From assembly GCF_028622875.1 (NCBI RefSeq), contig NZ_CP117709.1:248001-312000 (forward strand): 64,000 nucleotides of DNA, read 5' to 3'. Each line of letters opens with the position of its first letter. Within the stretch, counting starts at the first letter, position 1. A model generated the notes under the pieces. That model was not told the origin of the DNA. It saw only the letters and a list, made by a program, of their open reading frames with translations, and made no database searches. Below, piece by piece: positions 61,925 through 64,000 of this stretch. Source of the DNA: Streptomyces sp. MMBL 11-1. Lineage in GTDB: Bacteria > Actinomycetota > Actinomycetes > Streptomycetales > Streptomycetaceae. Position numbers and translations under genes: made by a program.

Positions 61925-63567
61925 CGGGGGTCCTCCTGGGCGGCCGGGGCCTTCCCACCGGTGTCGGGCGTGTGGTCGGTCGGCGCGGTCTCCGGCGTGT
62001 GGTCGGCGAGCACCGCGAGGAGGCGGCTCTCGTCCACCTCGTCGCCGGCGAGCTCACCGGCGACCGCGCCGCCGCGCAGGACGACGATGCGGTCGGCACC
62101 CTCGATCAGCTCCTCGATGTCGGAGGAGATCAGCAGTACGGCGAGTCCCTCGCGGGCGAGTTCGTCGATGAGGGACTGCACCTCGGCCTTGGCGCCCACG
62201 TCGATGCCCCGGGTGGGCTCGTCGAGCAGCAGCACCTTGGGTTCCAGGCAGAGCCAGCGGGCGAGCAGCACCTTCTGCTGGTTGCCGCCGGAGAGTTCGC
62301 CGACCTTCTGCTCGGGGCTGGAGGCCTTGATCCGCAGCCGTTTCATGAAGACGTCGACGACGCGGTCCTGTCGGGCGCGGGAGACGATGCCGCCCCTGGA
62401 GAGCCGGGGCATGGCGGCGAGGACGATGTTCTCGCGGACGGAGAGGCCGGGGATGATGCCCTCGGCCTTGCGGTCCTCGGGGAGCATGCTGATCCCCGCG
62501 CGGATCGCGGCGGCCGGGGTGGGGCGTCCGACGCGCTTGCCGTCGACGGTGATCTCCCCGGCGTCCAGGGGCAGTGCGCCGGTCAGCGCTTTCGCGGTCT
62601 CGCTGCGGCCGGAGCCCAGCAGTCCACCGAGTCCCAGCACCTCACCGGCGTACAACTCCACCGAGATGTCGTGCAGTTGGTGACGACGGTCGAGGCCGGT
62701 CGCGGTGAGGACGGGTGCGCGGGCCGGGTCGTGCCCTTCGGTAGCGAAACCGGTGAGGCCGTCGCGCCGGACTTCGGACATGTCGCGGCCGAGCATCATC
62801 GACACCAGTCGCATGCGGTCCAGCGGGGCCAGTTCGCCGGTGTGGATGTGCCGGCCGTCGCGCAGGACGGTGACCCGGTCGCAGATGCGGTAGAGCTCGT
62901 CCATGCGGTGGCTGACGTAGAGGACGGCGATGCCCTGGCCGCGCAGGTTCTCGATGACCCTGAAGAGGGTCTCGACCTCGCGGGGCTCCAGCGACGAGGT
63001 GGGTTCGTCCATGATGACGACCTGGGCCCGTACGGAGACGGCGCGGGCGAGCGCCACCATCTGCTGGGTGCCGATGCCCAGGGTGTGCAGGGGCCGCTTG
63101 GGGTCGACGCGGACGCCGAAGCCGTCGAGGAGTTCGGTGGTCTCGCGGTTCATCCGGGCGAAGTCGATGAGCCCGAAGCGGTTCTTCGGTTCCCGGCCCA
63201 GGAAGATGTTGCGCGCCACGCTCATCAGCGGGACCAGGTTCACCTCCTGGTAGATGGTGGAGATCCCGGCCTGCTGCGCCTCGAACGGGCGGGCGAAGCG
63301 GACCGGTTCGCCTCTCACGCACACCTCGCCCTCGTCGCTCCGGTAGACGCCGGTGAGCACCTTGATGAGGGTGGACTTGCCGGCCCCGTTCTCGCCGACG
63401 AGCGCGTGGACCTCGCCCGCGCGCAGGGCGAAGGAGACGTCGTCCAGGGCGACGACGCCCGGGAAGCGCTTGCTCACCGAGCGGGCTTCGAGAACGGGTT
63501 CCGCCACGGCGGCGGCTCCGGCCCCGGGGAGCTCCGGGCGCTGGGGTGTCGCTGGGGTTGGTGCCAT
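61921..63567 (-). CDS. Sugar ABC transporter ATP-binding protein (YtfR/RbsA type)
   Basis: Predicted 548 aa with two ABC domains. The first has Walker A GENGAGKSTLIK, signature GTQQMVALARA and Walker B IMDEPTSSL; the second has a degenerate Walker A (GSGRSETAKAL), the signature LSGGNQQKVLLARWL and LLLDEPTRGID. This asymmetry is normal for RbsA-type ATPases. It powers import by the two permeases that follow. AGGA precedes the ATG. Confidence 0.93.
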   Translation of the reverse strand: MAPTPATPQRPELPGAGAAAVAEPVLEARSVSKRFPGVVALDDVSFALRAGEVHALVGENGAGKSTLIKVLTGVYRSDEGEVCVRGEPVRFARPFEAQQAGISTIYQEVNLVPLMSVARNIFLGREPKNRFGLIDFARMNRETTELLDGFGVRVDPKRPLHTLGIGTQQMVALARAVSVRAQVVIMDEPTSSLEPREVETLFRVIENLRGQGIAVLYVSHRMDELYRICDRVTVLRDGRHIHTGELAPLDRMRLVSMMLGRDMSEVRRDGLTGFATEGHDPARAPVLTATGLDRRHQLHDISVELYAGEVLGLGGLLGSGRSETAKALTGALPLDAGEITVDGKRVGRPTPAAAIRAGISMLPEDRKAEGIIPGLSVRENIVLAAMPRLSRGGIVSRARQDRVVDVFMKRLRIKASSPEQKVGELSGGNQQKVLLARWLCLEPKVLLLDEPTRGIDVGAKAEVQSLIDELAREGLAVLLISSDIEELIEGADRIVVLRGGAVAGELAGDEVDESRLLAVLADHTPETAPTDHTPDTGGKAPAAQEDPR

Positions 63568-63607
63568 GAATCCTGGCCTTCCGGTGTTACGGGAGTGGGG
63601 CCGGGCC

Positions 63608-63647
63608 GCCGGCCGCCCCGGGGTGCCCGGGCGTCGCGGCGGCCGGC
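63608..63647 (-). terminator. Hairpin between binding-protein and ATPase genes
   Basis: A 10-bp stem GCCGGCCGCC/GGCGGCCGGC encloses a second GC-rich stem. Located 12 nt past the binding-protein stop and before the ATPase start. Such hairpins can act as partial terminators or 3' stabilisers, giving more binding protein than transporter. Confidence 0.6.
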
Positions 63648-63659
63648 CGGCCGACGGGG

Positions 63660-64000
63660 TCAGTAGGCTCCGCCGAGCGATTCCTTCGCGTTGGCCTCGT
63701 CGTACGCGCGGTCGGTGATGATCACGTTCTCGGGGATCTCCTCACCGGCGTAGAACTTCTGCGCGGTGGCGAAGGCGAGCGGGCCGAAGCGCGGGTTGGA
63801 CTCGATGACGGCGTTGTATTCGCCGTTGACGAGGGCCTGGACGGCGTTGCGGGTGCCGTCGACGGAGACGATCTTGACGTCCTTGCCGGGCTTCTTGCCG
63901 GCCGCCTTCAGCGCGGTGACCGCTCCGAGGCCCATCTCGTCGTTCTCGGCGTAGACGGCGGTGATGTCGGGCTTGGACTGGATGAGCTGCTCCATGACCT
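63660..64000 (-). CDS. Sugar-binding protein of YtfQ type, partial
   Basis: The C-terminal 113 residues are within the window; the gene continues beyond the right edge. Visible parts (ITAVYAENDEMGLGAVTALKAAGKKPGKD, in pieces, and IVSVDGTRNAVQALVNGEYNAV) match the C-terminal lobe of the RbsB/YtfQ binding-protein fold, including the hinge-strand Asp-Gly. First gene of the sugar-importer operon, so the promoter and any operator lie outside the window. Confidence 0.88.
   Translation of the reverse strand, partial: VMEQLIQSKPDITAVYAENDEMGLGAVTALKAAGKKPGKDVKIVSVDGTRNAVQALVNGEYNAVIESNPRFGPLAFATAQKFYAGEEIPENVIITDRAYDEANAKESLGGAY

Overview
The window is actinobacterial chromosome, almost certainly Streptomyces. 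G+C is very high, many starts are GTG or TTG, genes are joined by 4-base ATGA/GTGA overlaps, and the gene set is typical of the genus (rppA with a CYP158-type P450, a SigB/SigF-family sigma factor, DhaKLM, an iron-box siderophore importer). I saw no rRNA, tRNA or CRISPR array. All family assignments come from reading motifs; no database search was run.

Region 1 (1-14.3 kb) is the most unusual part. A five-gene minus-strand operon (12089 down to 301) is tied together by 4-base overlaps at its first three junctions; at the fourth, the last gene either overlaps in the same way or starts 62 nt further on. It encodes a DUF6603-like protein, two very large proteins of unknown family (795 and 1319 aa), a beta-rich 355 aa protein and a double beta-propeller with hemopexin-like blades. 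A divergent gene (12674-14293) joins an HHxxP nuclease-like N-terminus to a C-terminus resembling the repeats found before DUF6603 domains. None of the six has an obvious signal peptide or membrane segment. They look like one undescribed multi-protein system, possibly a toxin or effector with its scaffold.

Region 2 (14.3-17.85 kb) is a decayed mobile-element zone. It holds fragments of a nucleotidyltransferase, a Tn3-type transposase, a recombinase-associated small protein and a GNAT enzyme around an intact flavin reductase/ArsR-type regulator pair.

Region 3 (17.85-35.2 kb) is housekeeping and accessory metabolism: dhaKLM, a NUDIX hydrolase, an ABC-F ribosome-protection-type ATPase behind a tiny leader peptide, a TetR-SDR-alcohol dehydrogenase operon with a palindromic operator, a PP2C phosphatase, a GNAT enzyme, and a SigF-like sigma factor followed by a perfect 44-bp palindrome. 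An XRE-TetR fusion regulator precedes a three-gene carnitine degradation operon (BKACE enzyme, carnitine dehydrogenase, thioesterase). Then come CbiZ and a PRC-barrel/DUF2382 stress protein.

Region 4 (35.4-45.7 kb) is a compact fatty-acid/polyketide-like gene cluster: two FabF-like ketosynthases, an ACP, an acyl-CoA oxidase homologue, a FabH-like enzyme, a PfkB sugar kinase, an MFS exporter and an ArsR-type regulator with an AT-rich operator. A substrate-binding-type protein without signal peptide lies upstream.

Region 5 (45.8-64 kb) holds an M12-like metalloprotease, a YihY membrane protein, a cupin beside a LacI remnant, a subtilisin, the rppA/P450 pigment pair, an iron-regulated siderophore ABC importer with AraC regulator, galactose mutarotase, and a YtfQ-YtfR-YtfT-YjfF-like sugar importer with a LacI regulator. 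The importer's binding protein runs off the right edge.
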